A stretch of 64,000 nucleotides of DNA from Amphiura filiformis (lineage: Eukaryota; Echinodermata; Ophiuroidea; Amphilepidida; Amphiuridae). The translations under genes and the position numbers were made by a program. The notes under the pieces are model-generated. The model was not told where the DNA came from. It made no database searches and saw only the letters and a program-made list of their open reading frames with translations. Shown here piece after piece: positions 1 to 12,600 of this stretch; the stretch's first letter is position 1, and each line of letters starts with the position of its first letter. The stretch covers positions 50,426,052 through 50,490,051 of the forward strand of contig NC_092635.1 in assembly GCF_039555335.1 (NCBI RefSeq). Direction: 5' to 3'.

Positions 1-369
1 TAAGCCAAATATTGCAAGAAATCTACTCGCTAGAATCCTAGCGACCCCGCAAAAAAAATGACCGTCCATGCGAATGTAATATTGAAATCAGTCGTAAAAT
101 CCCTACTAGTAATAGACCTACTTGTCACTAATCGTGGCGCGTGATCAAGTCGTGATAAAAAGGTCAAAGTGGCTGATCAATGTGTGGGCAAATGTTCAAG
201 TGGCTTTTTGACCAATCGGCTTTCTAGCAGTAAAATATGGGGACCAATCAGGTTGTATCAATGTGATACCAATAAACTATGATGTATGACTCATCTTGTT
301 AGGCCTACTAAAAATAAAATTAGGTTTCGGTAACCGCCCGCGCCTCTTTTTTGGTGCATAAAAAAAAAA

Positions 370-505
370 TAATTTATGCCACTTTTGGAAAAAAAAAATT
401 TTCAAGAGTCGTCCGTGTCGAAATTCTGACATGAAATAATTTATGCCACTTTTGGAAAAAATAAAATTTTTCAAGAGTCGTCTGTGTCGAAATTCTGATA
501 TGAAG
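370..505. repeat. Two tandem copies of a 66-bp unit
   Basis: AATAATTTATGCCACTTTTG and AGAGTCG(T)C(C/T)GTGTCGAAATTC recur twice, about 66 bp apart. The 1-369 flank has no gene that I can support. Confidence 0.7.
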
Positions 506-707
506 TTGTTGGAAATCACATTATTTTATTTTCCCCCGACTTTCTGCCATTCAATGATTAAAGAAATACAGTTGAATTGATAGATAATATTTATCGCGAT
601 ATAGGCCTAGGCCTATGCACAACTATTTTATTTATGAAAACAGCGTGCAGCAGGACTCGTAATATTAAGTAGGCCTACAACTATTGAAAAACTACCCGGT
701 ATTGAAC

Positions 708-1404
708 TACCCAGCAAACACAAAAACGTTTTAAAAACGTTTTAAATAAGTTATATTTTGGCTTTTGGTTTAGCTAAAACGCGTTTTAATAACATTAAAA
801 TGTCGGGTTATATAAAGGTCATGATAACGTTTTAAAACGTTTTGTATGAAAAAACAATATACAACAATATTTTTCAATGTTTTCAAAAAAATGTTATTGT
901 AAACTATTTTTACAAACATTTTGCCAAATATTGTGTCAATACTTAAATAACATTATGTTAAAATGTTTGAACCCAGCAAACACAGAAATGTTCTTAAAAT
1001 GTTTTTTCAAAACCTTTTAATAACATTTAAATGTCGGGTTATATAAAGGTCATGAAAACGTTTTTAAAGCGTTATTGAAAATATTTTGGGCAAACATTTT
1101 TTCGCAAATATTTTTTCAACCCCAAAATAACATTCTGTTTAGAATGTTTTGTATCAAGTTTTCAAGAATGTTTTTGGAATGTTATTAAAACGTTTTTATA
1201 CCCTTTATATAACCCGACATTTAAGCGTTTTCTGTAAAACATTTTTGTTTGCTGAGCAGTAGATTATCAAAAATGTTTTTAAGGTTATGAAAATGTTTTA
1301 TACTCTTAATATACCCTTTATATAACCCGACATTTAAACGTTTTCTGACAACCTTTTATAACCTTTTGCGAATGATGTCGAAAACGTTTTGTGTTTGCTG
1401 GGTA
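708..1404. mobile_element. TA-flanked foldback element (non-autonomous)
   Basis: The ends are TACCCAGCAAACACAAAAACG and its inverse AAAACGTTTTGTGTTTGCTG plus GGTA. The interior repeats AACGTTTT and TATATAACCCGACATTTA in both orientations. Another start-like copy occurs at 971, so it may be two merged copies. It has no coding capacity. Confidence 0.7.
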
Positions 1405-2029
1405 TTTTGTCTGTGTCCGCAAAAAATTTGATAAAAACGGTAATAGTAGGCCTAACACTATAAGACAAAGGCCTAACGCTCATTAAATCGGTGTTGTTGT
1501 CGAACTAATTCCCATAAAGCTCAGATTAAAAAGAGCAAGTACTAAAAAAGTTAAAATGCTAAAAATGATGTAGGCCGAAAAATTGTGTAATCTTGTCCTA
1601 GACACTCAACGATAAACCCCTATCAAGTATGAATAAAAGACTGTTCATTTCAATTTATAAGCGTTGAGGAAGTTGTGCATTTTGTCAGCACCGATATAAT
1701 AAAAATTAAAATAACTAACCTGGCAGATTTCAGGACTGTTAACCAACATTTATTTTCTCATGCCGCTCGCCCAGGCCTGCATATTATCCCGTCAAGAAAC
1801 TCAACCCTAGGCCTACCTTTTTCAACATGTAAATATAATTCCATAGCGATAAATAGTGAACGTTGCATTGAAGATGAGGATACTTGGATGATACAGATAT
1901 TAAGCACATGTTAAATGGGGGGTATGGGGATGTCCCAGTTTGTTTTACAAGGGCAATTATTATTTGACCCAAACTTTTTGGTGGGTGGGTTCATCATGAC
2001 CCGAGACAGAACAAGTTTGTATTGGTTAA
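1405..2029. other. No recognisable gene
   Basis: AT-rich DNA with scattered AGGCCTA words. Short open frames here lack coding features. Confidence 0.5.
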
Positions 2030-3240
2030 TGGGTCAAGGTCATCCAGGGGTCATCTGAGGTCAAATTAGTAAAAACTATCATATGGGCATGAAACTTGAT
2101 AGGGTAGATTCAATATTTAGAGCCAAATTTTTGGAGGGTAATTTCGGGGTCAAAGGTCACATTAGTAAAAACTCTCACATCCCATTGGCATGATACTTGG
2201 TGGGTACAGTCAATATTTAGAGCCAAAATTTTGGAAGGTCATTTTGGGGTCACCAGAGGTCATCTGAGGTCAAATTAGTAAAAACTGTCATATGGGCATG
2301 AAACTTGGTTAGTACAGTCAACATTTAGAGCCAAATTTTTTGAAGGTCATTTTGGGGTCACCAGAGGTCAAATTAGGTTAAACTGTCATATGGGCATGAA
2401 ACTTGGTTAATACAGTCAACATTTAGAGCCACATTTTTTGAAGGTCATTTCGGGGTCAACAGAGGTCATCTGAGGTCAATTAGGTTAAACTGTCATATGG
2501 GCATGAAACTTGGTTAATACAGTCAACATTTAGAGCCAAATTTGTTGAAGGTAATTTTGAGGTCACCAGAGGTCATCTGAGGTCAAATTAGTTAAAACTG
2601 TCATATGGACATGAAACTTGGTTAGTACAGTCAACATTTAGAGCCAATTCTTTTAAGGTCATTTCGGGTCACCAGAGGTCATTTGAGGTCAAATTAGTTA
2701 AAACTGTTATATGGGCATGAAACTTGGTTAATACAGTGAACATTTAGAGCCAAATTTTTTAAGGTCATTTCGGGGTCACCATATGTCATCCGAGGTCAAA
2801 TTAGTTAAAACTGTCATATGGACATGAAACTTGGTAAGTACAGTTTACATTTGAGCCAAATTTTTTGAAGATCATTTGGGGTCACCAGAGGTCATCTGAG
2901 GTCAAATTCGTTAAAACTGTCATATGGGCATGAAACTTGGTTAATACAGTCTACATTTAGAGCCAAATTTTTTGAAGGTCATTTGGGGTCACCAGAGATC
3001 ATCTGAGGTCAAATTAGTTAAAACAGTCATATGGGCATGAAACATGGTTAGTACAGTCAACATTTAGAGCCAAATTTTTTGAAGGTCATTTTGGGGTCAC
3101 CAGAGGTCATATTAGTAAAAACTGTCATATGGGCATGAAACTTGGTGGATACAGTCACCATTTAGAGCCATATTTTGGTAAGGTCATTTGGGGGTCACCA
3201 GGGGTCATCTGAGGTCAAATTAGTAAAATGTTGTATTGGC
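2030..3240. repeat. Tandem array of ~105-115 bp units rich in AGGTCA half-sites
   Basis: About eleven units share AAACTGTCATATGGGCATGA, TACAGTCAACATTTAGAGCC and a GGTCA cluster. In well-preserved units the order is AGGTCA, 5 bases, GGGTCA, CCAG, AGGTCA, TCTG, AGGTCA, giving direct repeats spaced by 5, 4 and 4. It is non-coding. Confidence 0.85.
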
Positions 3241-4179
3241 AAGAAACCTCTGTCGAGATTTGATCCCCAAGTCAGGTAAACTTAAAAATTGGTTTGATTT
3301 ACACTTATTGATTTCACGTTCAAGTCATTAACTGTTTACAAGTTAATATTATATTTGACTATTTTTGGATCCCAAAAGTTTGGTTATGGACCCTATTTTT
3401 GGATTTAAGATAAGAGGGTCCATTTGGAGTTTGGACTCCTTACTTTTTTCTACCCCTAATTATGGTCATTTCAAAATATTATTTTATCTGTTTAGTGTTT
3501 TGTATTGCATAAATTTCCAAATTGTATGTAGCAGTTTTCTATAATTGCACAAACAGAAAAAGCTTTTATATATAGACAAGAACAGTGAATGACAGAGAGT
3601 AGGTAAATGATATTGGACAGTACGACACACTTGTGTAGTATGAGAAGAGCTTTTGCGATTGAGACCCCGAGTCATACTGTTTTTCTATTGGCTAGCCTTC
3701 AAGTGTTAAATTGGGTCGACATTTCAGTATGTGTAAATAATTTTTTTTTTCCTTCCTTCCGTCCCAATTTTTTCAGAGCATGTTACCGGAAACATCATTT
3801 TATTTTTATTTAGCCTTATTTATATTATGGCGTAGTACGTTTTGTGCATTGCATTCCACGGGATATTATAAAAGAAAAATCGATTTTGCCCAAACCTGTA
3901 TAATAAACACATCAAGGAAATTGGTACTTGACTTGATGAATGACTCATCGTGTTGATCGAATTGATGATGATGATAGCGATTACGTAACGCTATGACACA
4001 AGTTTTTGCACATTGAAACGCCTACAATGTTGTATCGGTAAATAATAATTAATTTAAATGATGTTGCGCACGCCTATGCTATATTCCATGTTTTTGTTTA
4101 CACCACGCCAAAGAAAGCGTCACATGCGCCCGTCAGTGAGTGAGGATTGCCAAACCTGCGATTTGGTAGCCCAATTAGG
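3241..4179. other. No recognisable gene
   Basis: AT-rich DNA with no exon-like open frame having splice sites and no clear repeat structure. Confidence 0.45.
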
Positions 4180-4345
4180 CGACTTTTGAAGATTTTCCCG
4201 CGACTTTTGACAATTTCCTGTCCCATAGAAACCAATGGTTAAGAAAAAATTGGGCGACTTTTCAACATTGGCTCCCGCGACTTCCGATCATTTCATGTCC
4301 CATAGAAACCAATGGTAAAGAGAAAAATTGGGCGCCTTTCCGATT
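4180..4345. repeat. Two tandem copies of a ~80-bp unit
   Basis: GCGACTT...TGTCCCATAGAAACCAATGG followed by AAAAATTGGGCG occurs twice in a row. Confidence 0.65.
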
Positions 4346-4963
4346 AGTTGACCCGCGGTTCGGCTGAAATCTTTTGGCAACCCGGGCCGTCACTTCCCTT
4401 CAAAGTATCCACTGCTGGCACTGCACTGCAGACAGACGTGTAATTAATTCGGTCAAATCGGTCTCATTCATCAACAAACATTATACATTCAACTTCTATT
4501 CAACAACTATTTCACCAGGCCAAGTGTCCATGCTCCTATGTTTTCCCTTCAACCCGGGCCTTCAAGCTTTACAAACCTCTACCGTCTCACCTCATTTTAA
4601 CTCTCTAACCTCTCACTTTCCCTTCTTACAAACATTTAACTAATTACCCCCACCCATCGACTCGCCAAATCCCCACAAGGTTCTGAACAGAAACAAAACA
4701 TACATCACCCAACCTAAACCAATCAATCACAAACACCATCAATGATCACCCAAACACATGTACCATTCAGTACCAAAACAAACCACCAAAGCAGAGAACC
4801 GCGAAGCCCGAGAACCGCTCTAGTTATAATTATAATAGATCCAAGACCTATACATGGCTTCAAATGGACACAAGGCTGAAAAATTTGCTACCAAAATGTC
4901 ACTTTCATTGAAAATGGAGATGAGGTGTTACACAGGCTCCCCGACATGCACAAGATCTTGTGA
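4346..4963. other. No recognisable gene
   Basis: An open frame of 89 codons on the plus strand lacks any domain or splice context. The minus strand could be the 3' end or an intron of the repeat-protein gene. Confidence 0.4.
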
Positions 4964-4987
4964 TTAATTTCTTTGCAATTTACTCAC

Positions 4988-5095
4988 AAATTCCACCTGT
5001 TGTTCTTGTTGAACTTTGATATCATGATCGCCAAGGTAATTCATCTGTTCGGCCTCCTGGTTCTTAATGTAATTCATTTGTTCGTCCTCCTGGTT
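4988..5095 (-). CDS. Possible further exon of the repeat-protein gene, with an 11-residue duplication
   Basis: On the minus strand a T/C-rich tract and AATTAAG precede 36 codons containing two copies of NQE(D/A)EQMNY(I/L) and then DHDIKVQQEQQVEF. A consensus donor GTGAGT follows in phase 0. If this donor is not used, the frame runs seven more codons to a TAA at 4964, making it a terminal exon. It is charged and Gln-rich like the rest of the gene, but the link is inferred. Confidence 0.4.
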
Positions 5096-6568
5096 CTTAA
5101 TTGACATGTGGTAAGAGAGAAAAAAAAATTACTAAAGAAACATGGATTATAGGCTTTAATAAAAAAAAGTTTGTTTCTGGTACAAATGTACATGTTGTTG
5201 CCCTGAAAACCCAAATGCATTGTTTTAAATTTGTATTTATTGCACTTATATTTAAAGTCAGAATTACACCTCAAATTACTTTGAGCTTTAGGACAAAATG
5301 CATGTTGATAATGGGAAACAAACTTCTTTTCCTTATTTGCCATACACTCCAGTCACAACAAGTTTTTTTCTTAATAAAAATGATAAAAAAACTAAAAAAA
5401 ACTTTCTTGCATTCTATGTGCAGGTGAGATTCAGAAGGTCAGAGGTGGAGCAGTCGAGAAATAATGAAGATTTGCAAGATGCAATGATAATGTAAAATAG
5501 TAACACCTTCACTGGTAACACAAAAGCCAAGAATACATGTATCTATATGACATAGAAAGCTACTAAATGCACCCAAAAAGTATCTGAACACTTAAAATAA
5601 AAGTCATTTCTTAAAGACACTAAAACTAAAGTAAATTTAGTTCTGTGGATTTTAATATCTCATTTGGTATGATATATACCGTTATTTTCCTAACTAATAG
5701 TAATTTGAATAAAAAAAGAGAGCTTTTCAAAAATGACAAAAATTTGCATTGACTTTTCCTTCACAGCAGAGTGAGCGTTTATCCATTAGGCTTTATTGAG
5801 CCCGTAACAAAAGGGACATTTTGTAGCGGAAATCGCCTTAAAGGAGGAAATTATCTACATTGGTCACTTTTGAAACTCAATCATTTGTCATTCAAATGAG
5901 TATAGCTTAGTGGAATAGAATCACATTGTGCCGAATAAGGTAATAAATTACGCAGAACAAAATTTCCCATCTATAGTCTTTTGAGGAGATCGAGAGCAAT
6001 TGCTCTACTACTGCTCTCCTTAAATCTGATATAAGAATGTTTTTAGCTCTCCTTAGTGAACCATTCTGCCCTTACATTCTATTACATTCTTGATAGCCCC
6101 AGAAGAGTTATTTGATGCTCTCCTGAAAATTTCAAATGGCAGTCCCTGTATGGCCTTTGTTCGGACACTTTTTGGGTGCAGTATATGTAACAAGTATAGT
6201 GGCTACAATTGTGTGCAAGAATAAACATACAGTATATGATTGAAATATGCAACAAGACATATCGAAAGGTTGGTGCAACAAAGCCATACATGTTGCTGCA
6301 ATAGCTGCCCTGTAGACATTTGACAATTTCTGCACAATGTACTGCACACAAACAATATGATAACTGGCAGCTATTGCTGCTTTTGCATACCCGGTATATG
6401 GGATGGAGTTTAGTGGGGATATAGGCTAGTGGTTTGTGCAACCCAGGGTGCATATCATGTGAGGAAAAATACAGACACAAATAAAATGTCATTCAATGTT
6501 TAACCCAACAACTAATTCTATCACTAAAATCTTATCCTCAATAACCCATACCTACTGTTCTACAAATC

Positions 6569-6616
<48 letters not shown>

Positions 6617-9600
6617 CGCTTATTTAAATGTTCACAGGAACAGATTTCATCAGTTGATAATGGTAACAAAAATAATGAGGAATTGAGGATGACAACAATG
6701 ACGACTAGTTCAATGATGAAACAATATGTGAAGATGATGATAATGATCATCATCATCATCATGCTAATAATAAAATGGAAGAAAATCCCTTAGGTCCCAT
6801 TCTCACTACACCTGTTTGACGAAGGGTTGATCATTGACTCAGTACAATTCTATTGAGTCCATTCACACCTAGTCAGAATGCGAAATAAGTTGTCAATGTA
6901 CGTAGTCTCTGACCTAGCATGTCGTACCAAATTGCAAATAGTGATAAGAATGCATTTCCATTCAATGTGGATTGAGTCTACATTGAAAATTTTACATTCA
7001 ATATCCGGGTAAGTGCATCCAGTCCGGTTCAACATCCGGTTAAGTAGACTCAGTCTAATTTAATATCCGAGTCTAATTCAATATCCGCGTACATGTAAGT
7101 GTACCCTGTCCAATTCAACATCCGGGTAATTAGTGGGCTCAGTCCGATTCCACATCCGGGTAAGTGTATCCTGTCCAATTCAACATCCGGTTAAGTGGAC
7201 CAAGTCCTATTCAACATCCGGGTAAGTGTTCCCTGTCCAATTCAACATCCGGGCAATTGGACTAAGTTCGCTTCAACATCCGGGTAAGTGTGCCCTGTCT
7301 AAGCCTGGCATTCTCAGGCAATTTTATACCCGGGTATCCAACGCATAATTTGCAAAAAAAAATTCGATTTTGGAATGTCCCTGGACCTAAATGCTAGGAT
7401 CATTCATGGTTGACTTACCAAATAAAAAATATAAAAATTCCCCCCCCCCTGGGTACCCTGAAGCTGAATCTCTTACCGAATCGTGGTACGAAAACCCGCC
7501 CGAGAATGCATAGCTTAACCTTGTCCAATTCAACAACCGGGTACATGTAAGTGGATTCGGTCCACATTGGACTTGTTTAACATTCTAGCTTGTGCAGTGA
7601 GAATGCACTATCAATATGGGTCAGTGAGAACAGGGAGTGACCTCTACAATGTAGGTCTGAGTAAACTAAAAGTTGTAATGAGAATATGGTAAGAAATGTA
7701 GTTGTGATAACTAGCATTACACACGGTACACACTTGCAAATCTTGATTTTGAGGTGCAATCACTACAATCCTACATGTGTTAGTGTTTTATTTTAAATCA
7801 ATCAATTTCTGATGGAACTTCAGAAGCATAAATGCAGAAACATGCATTTTACATGGAGTGAAACGTATGTACATTATATGCATGTTTGTGTTCACAGCAG
7901 TCAGGTTTTGTTAGTGCCCCATTACAGAACGATTTCATACCTCATTTTCAAATACAAAAGAGCTTTCAATTTCTTCATTATTTGCTGACTTCTCATAATC
8001 TGAACCTTCGCTTTCTTCGTTATCATTTCCAAGCTTGATGTAAAATAATTGTATTATTATTATTATTTAAACCTCTGCAAATTAATTGTTATATGTAAAA
8101 ACTCCAAAATCAGAGACCTGTTATGGGCATAATTTTGGTTCAACTTGATAAGGCCTACAAAAGTTTGTAAATTGCCCTTATAGCTCCAAAGTTGGGGTCA
8201 GTTGGTATTATTTGTTTTTTGGTTTTTTTTAAAATATTTTGCCACATCCTGTTAAAAAATGTACCATATTACGTATGTCAGGCTTGTTTCTTGAATCTGA
8301 GTTGTGTGGTAGAAATTACAAACAGGCAAAATATTTTATTAACTTTATACCAATGAAAATTCAAATACATGTATAGAAAAAAAACCACCCCAAACAAGAT
8401 TTTTGGTCAGTTTTTAAAGGCAATACAAACTTTAAGACCTAAATAATGATGATGACAATGATGTTGATGATAATATCAATAATGATAGTGATTATGATGA
8501 TGATACAAAAATGGATGATGAAAATCTCTTAGGTTGCGTTATCACGACAGGCGTTTGATGGAAGGGACGTGGCATCATTGCTACATTGAGTCTACATGTA
8601 CATTCATGCCTATAGAAAAATTATCAAATTTGTGTACATCGTGGAACATACTCTTTGCGTGGCTGTGCGTAGTAAGCAGTTGTACGCAGATCGCCTCGAT
8701 AATATGGATGCGTGAGAGTAGCGTTGTACTGCGAGTGTAGTTAGCATGATTAGTCGGCGGAGTAACAAGCGTAGTTGAATGTTCCACGATGTTCACAAAT
8801 TTAATATTTTTTCTATAGTGAGACTGCAAAATATGTTGTCATTGAGGTAGTCTCGTATGTAGGATGTGGTACCAAATTTTGAACATTGATTCTACATTCA
8901 ATATTTGGGTAAGTGGACTGGTAAGTACAATGTAGATTCCAGCTCAATTCAACATCCAGATAAAGTGGATCCACCAGGCATTGAGTTTTGCAAAGTGACA
9001 GGTGTGCTGTAAATCGCACGCCTGGATAACCCGAGGTGTGCTCTTAGGTGTGCTGCAAATCGCACACCTAAATAAATCAAGGTGTGCTTTTTTCAAAACT
9101 GGTGTATGACTATGATTTCATTTTCAGTTAAAACTTAGCAATATTGTGACTACATGTACTTTTTTAATTGGCCACGGTTAAGCTCTGGGGTAATGAACGG
9201 TGCATTCTGCAAAGATGTCTTTTAGCTGTAAATTTGCTTTGGTGATAACTTTGCTTGTATCATTCGTGGTTAATTGAAAAAATACAATAACAAGAAAAAA
9301 TTATTTTACAAGTTGGTATGCACAAAGGGCAAAGTTGTATTGTGTTCATATCACAATCTACCGTAATTTTTTTAATTTTGTTTTTTTACATTTTTATATT
9401 CCCCCTGGATTTAGAATGTCCCTGGACCTTGGACTAATTGCTAGTGTCATTTGTAATTAATTTAATAAAAAATACAAAAAAATTACAAAAGATTTTAAAA
9501 ATTATAAATTCTTGTTTAAAATAGGCAAATTCAGTAACTTATGTTCACATAATAATCTATGAATGATTTTCAAATGCATTTGTTTTGTATGCTTCTTTAC

Positions 9601-12600
9601 ATCATAAATAGGTTGCAATGTGAACATCAATTATAAATTTGCCTATTTTGAACATGAATTAATAATTTTTTAAAATCTTTTTGTAAATTTTTTTCAGGGA
9701 CATTCTTAAGTTCCAGGGACATTCTAAATCCAAAAAGAAAACTTAAAAAAAAAAAAAAATTTTTTTTTTTTTTTTTTTTTTTAAGCGTCATGGTAATCGC
9801 ACCCCTCGGCGCATTTTCAGGCGTGCGGCGCGTGCGAATCGCACTCGCACGCCTTAAAACTCAATGCCTGGATCCACTCCAGTCCAATTCCACATCTGGG
9901 TTATATCCATTCCACACAATGGACTTGTTTTTCTTAGGGTGTGTATAGTCAAATGCAGCAAACCTTTGACGAGCGCGACTACCGTGATGTTGCAAATTCG
10001 TCGCTATCAACGCGTACGGCGCACAGTTCATTCATAAATTTCCACTCAGCAACAACATATCGCCTTACCAGCCAATCAGAGACAAGTGCGTGCAACGCAG
10101 TAAATACGCGATGTATCCTTACAATACGCGCTCGTCAAAGGTTTACTGCATTTTAGTATAGTGAGGATGCAAAATCAATGTGGATCAGTGAGAACAGGGA
10201 CCTCTAGGTCCGAGTAAACCTGGAGAGTAAACTTGATTGTAATGTTGTAATGATAGCATTTCATGGCAGTATGATGGTACTCATGCATCTGATGTTCGTT
10301 ATTGATATATACACATAGCCAGAGTCTAGAACCAATCTGAACACTGATCAGTCACTTCCAAATCTGTCCAATTTTGGCCTTATAGTCCGAGTCCGAATTG
10401 GTGAAAATTCCTACATTTGCCGATCTAATGAGCCGATTGTAACCCCAAATGAATAGTATTCACAATAGCAATATTTTATTACAGAGGTAGGTGACACTAC
10501 ATGTAGTTTAAAATGGTTTTTACTCATAACAATTTTGGCATCAGTCAAAGCAGAAAGGGCAAATTATAGAGGGTGCCCTAATTAATTTCTTAAAGAGTGT
10601 AGGACGTGTTTTCAGATCGGCAGATTAGTAAGCGAACTGATGGCTGATCAGCAGCTTCACGTCTAGGGTGGTCCGGTTTTTACTCGTAACTATTTTGGCA
10701 TCAGTCAAAGCAGAAAGGGCAAATTATAGAGGGTGCCCTAATAAATTTCTTAAAGAGTGTAGGACGTGTTTTCAGATCAGCAGATTAGTAAAGCAAACTG
10801 ATCGCTGATCAGCAGCTTCACGTCTAGGGTGGACCAGTTCTTCATTTTACATGGATGGGAGACAAAATGTTATATTTATGTACAAATATTTGTGTTCACA
10901 GCAGTCAGGTTTTGTTAGTGCCCCATCACAGAATGATTTCATACCTCATTTTCATAATCTGAACTCTCACTCTCTTCATTATTTGCCGACTTCTCATAAT
11001 CTGAACCTTCGCTTTCCTCATTATCGTTTCCAAGCTTGATGCAAATTAAAGCAATATTATTATTTCATTAGGATAAATTAGAATTCCAAACCTGTCTAAT
11101 CACATGTAAATAAACACATCAAAAGAAATAAGTACCCCTCTGAAAATTTCGTCATAACATCGTAAAGTAAAACTTTGTACCAATAAAACTTACTTAGAAA
11201 TAATTATATGATTGTTTACTAAGTGTTTTCAAAATGAAAGATGTCCATGACTTCATGGCTGAATGAACCCAAATTGAAGACAAAAACTGCCCTTTCCAAA
11301 AGTCACATAGTAGGCCTATGCTTGTTAACTGCAAGGCGTATTGGGACAAGGAATGGAACTGGCCATCTTACAACTCACTGTGCTGAACTCTGCACCAAGG
11401 GGATTTGCATGACTGAATGAGTAAATGTTCACTTGGTGAGGATTTTAAACTGCACTCAAACACATGGGGTTTTCCATTAGTAACAAGCCATGAATCAACT
11501 TTTGTGACAAGCATATATATAGGCCTACTTTGTGACTTTTGAAAAGGGCAGTTTTTGCCTTCAATTTAGGCTCATTCAGCCCTGAAGTCATGGAAATCTC
11601 TCATTTTCACACAGCACTTAGTAAACAGTCATATAATTATTTCAAAGTTAGTTTTATTGGTACAAAACGAAACCTTACAATGTTATGACGACATGTTCAG
11701 AGGGGGACTTATTTCTTTTGATGTGTTTACATGTACTACATTGTAAGTCTGTACTTTTACTCTACACGTAGACCCATTACATGTTGTACTCTGCAAATCA
11801 CGTTTTCAGGGACTGCCTTTTGAAGAGAGCGAGAGCATTTGCACTCCTAGTGCTCTCCTTAAATCTGATATTATAAAGAGTGTTTTTAGCTCTCCTTAGT
11901 GAACTATTCTGTCCTTACATTCTATTGTAAATGCTCCAAACAGCTCTCTTTGATGGCCTCAGAAGAGCTTTTTAATGCTCTCCTGAAAATTTCAAATGGC
12001 AGTCCCTGGATTTTTTTGAAGTGGTATTTTTATTATAAAAAAAGAATTTCATTTTATAAGACAGGGCACTGTGCTATTTCAGTTGGAATCCATACTATTC
12101 AGTTGGAATCCATACATTTACATCCCTTGATGGATGATATGATGATGATCTTCCATACAGGGAGTGTGAATTTGAAACGGTAAAATCTGTACCCCCTGTG
12201 TGGGTGATTGAGGTCATGTCTACTGTAGGGCATGTATGTATTTCTACTGGAAAAGCCAATTTTGGAAGGTTGCTAAATATTTAGCTTACATGTACATGTA
12301 GATACAATGTACGCTATAGAGAAGTTTAGATCTCTCTCAAGTGCTCTCATGTGCACTCTGTTAAAGAGGAAGTCCCACCAAAGCTGTTCTTCTGGGGTGA
12401 ACCAAATCTGCCTGGTTATCAAATTAATCAATGAAAAGGCTGAATTTGGCAGGTGCTAATTGGTGTTTTAATGTTATTGCATCAATTAGCACCTGTCAAA
12501 TTCAGAGATAACCTTGTCACTGATAAATTTGACAACCAGGCAGATTTGGTTCACCCCAGAAGAACTGCTCTGGTGGGGCTTCCTCTTTAAATGAGCAACA

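Larger units (their letters stand above)
6690..8045. repeat. Tandem segmental duplication, unit A
   Basis: Unit A and unit B (8450-11045) both begin after a GAT/CAT-rich stretch followed by an AAAATC(C)CTTAGGT motif. Both continue through shared segments ending in TGTACCAAATT-type sequence, the CAACATCCGGGTAAGT repeats and a CAGTGAGAACAGGGA block, and end with the same acidic exon plus its flank. This explains the duplicated exon. Confidence 0.6.
8450..11045. repeat. Tandem segmental duplication, unit B (enlarged by insertions)
   Basis: This is the second copy of the segment at 6690-8045. It is longer because of an 896 bp hAT-like element (8975-9870) and a local duplicate at about 10514-10833. 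Confidence 0.58.

Noticed and set aside
6538..6762. Minus-strand frame with a proline run
   Set aside because: Produced by the poly(G) run and flanking ATG/CAT repeats; not a gene.
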